From an uncultured Sulfitobacter sp. (GTDB lineage: Bacteria; Pseudomonadota; Alphaproteobacteria; Rhodobacterales; Rhodobacteraceae): a stretch of 5,470 nt of DNA. The notes beneath the pieces are model-generated. The model was not told the DNA's origin, made no database searches, and saw nothing but the letters and a program-made list of their open reading frames with translations. Shown piece by piece: positions 4,910 to 5,470 of this stretch (position 1 is the stretch's first letter; every line of letters begins with the position of its first letter). The stretch is from contig CALAIJ010000132.1 in the NCBI GenBank assembly GCA_937923365.1, positions 1 through 5,470 of the forward strand. The letters are read 5' to 3'. The position numbers and the translations under genes were made by a program.

Positions 4910-5470
4910 GCGGGTCCCGCGCATCTATCATCAGGGCCGTGCGGCAGACGCGCAGGCCTTGGTTGGTGCATTGCCGCCCGAGGTGCAGGCGCTTTGCGTC
5001 GCGGCCGCCTCAACCGCGCCTTATCTGCTGGGTCTGATGGAAAAAGAGGCCGCGTGGCTGGAAGAGGCCGTTGGGGACCCGCAGGCGGCTGTGGCCTCTG
5101 TCATCGCGCAGGCGGCGGCCAATGATGCGCCAACGCTCGGGCCGGATCTGCGGCAGGGCAAGCGGCGGGTCGCCTTGATGGCAGCCCTGGCCGATCTGGC
5201 GGGCGCATGGGAACTGGAGCAGGTCACAGGCGCGCTGACCGATTATGCCGATGCCGCCTGTCAGGCCGCGTTGCGCGCAGGCCTGACCCAGCAGATCAAC
5301 CGTGGCAAATTGCCAGGTATGACGCTGGACGATCTGCACGACGCCGCAGGCATGACGGTGCTGGCCATGGGCAAGATGGGCGCGCAGGAGCTGAATTATT
5401 CCTCCGACATTGACCTGATCTGCCTCTTTGATGAAACGCGGTTCGACCGGGATGATTTTCACGAGGCCCG
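4881..5470 (+). CDS. glnE: Glutamine synthetase adenylyltransferase/deadenylase, N-terminal 196 codons (runs off right edge)
   Basis: Bifunctional enzyme that adenylylates glutamine synthetase (inactivating it) and removes the AMP, under control of PII and glutamine; central to nitrogen assimilation. Visible here is the helical N-terminus and the start of the first nucleotidyltransferase domain, the adenylyl-removing half. Its signature VLAMGKMGAQELNYSSDIDL (160-179) carries the metal-binding Asp176 and Asp178, followed by ICLFDE. The full protein is usually about 900-1000 residues, so roughly four-fifths lie beyond the window. The start is uncertain. ATG 4881 gives an N-terminus that looks right, but GGAGGG touches the ATG with almost no spacing; in-frame ATGs at 4860 and 4851 are possible and would overlap or reach the ybaK start. 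Divergent from ybaK, so its promoter must lie in the ybaK coding region; I could not pick one. Confidence 0.93.
   Translation, partial: MTNALSSQIKRVPRIYHQGRAADAQALVGALPPEVQALCVAAASTAPYLLGLMEKEAAWLEEAVGDPQAAVASVIAQAAANDAPTLGPDLRQGKRRVALMAALADLAGAWELEQVTGALTDYADAACQAALRAGLTQQINRGKLPGMTLDDLHDAAGMTVLAMGKMGAQELNYSSDIDLICLFDETRFDRDDFHEA

Noticed and set aside
4888..5037. 49-codon frame with well-spaced SD overlapping the glnE start
   Set aside because: The product is Arg-rich out-of-frame reading of glnE with no recognisable feature; the SD is better explained as the poorly spaced or remnant glnE site.
5010..5462. 150-codon minus-strand open frame
   Set aside because: It is antisense to the glnE nucleotidyltransferase region, which carries the diagnostic GlnE signature.
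1..5470. Mobile element, CRISPR array, tRNA or rRNA, defence system
   Set aside because: I saw no spaced direct repeats, transposase-like proteins, cloverleaf sequences or defence domains on either strand; gene content is housekeeping.

Overview
The window looks like chromosomal core DNA of a marine Rhodobacteraceae (Roseobacter-group) alphaproteobacterium. This rests on the high GC content and on protein sequences I recognise: an acetolactate synthase N-terminus, a Bpt-type aminoacyl-tRNA-protein transferase, an alphaproteobacterial-style GlnE N-terminus and two DUF2852-type proteins. The assignment is by recognition, not by a database search. Six of the seven main genes are on the minus strand; only glnE at the right edge is on the plus strand. 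No rRNA, tRNA, CRISPR array, insertion sequence or prophage gene is visible, and no gene-free stretch exceeds 300 bases.

Left part (1-760): the N-terminal 187 codons of the acetolactate synthase large subunit (first step of branched-chain amino acid synthesis) run off the left edge. Upstream is a complete-looking attenuation region in transcription order: a promoter, a strong ribosome-binding site, a 15-codon GTG-start leader peptide with a Leu-Val-Val-Ile-Val run, a 9-bp inverted repeat, and a GC-rich terminator with seven U residues. This is the best-supported regulatory system here.

Middle (877-2661): a soluble 254-residue protein that ends in a methyl-accepting-chemotaxis-protein-like tip but has no membrane segment, HAMP domain or chemotaxis neighbours. 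Next to it is bpt (N-end rule leucyltransferase) with its own promoter.

Right-middle (2754-4330): an RDD-family membrane protein and two tandem paralogous DUF2852 membrane proteins. The paralogs are separated by a strong intrinsic terminator. The upstream paralog is preceded by two copies of a 21-bp near-palindromic element 58 bp apart, one lying inside a candidate promoter; this looks like an operator pair for an unidentified regulator.

Right edge (4382-5470): a YbaK/EbsC-type tRNA-editing deacylase, divergent from the 5' part of glnE (glutamine synthetase adenylyltransferase), with only 28 bases between the chosen start codons. Most genes are housekeeping functions of amino acid and nitrogen metabolism, translation quality control and protein turnover. 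I see no multi-gene novel system; the most interesting signals are the operator-like repeats, the paralog pair, the orphan MCP-tip protein and the ilv leader.
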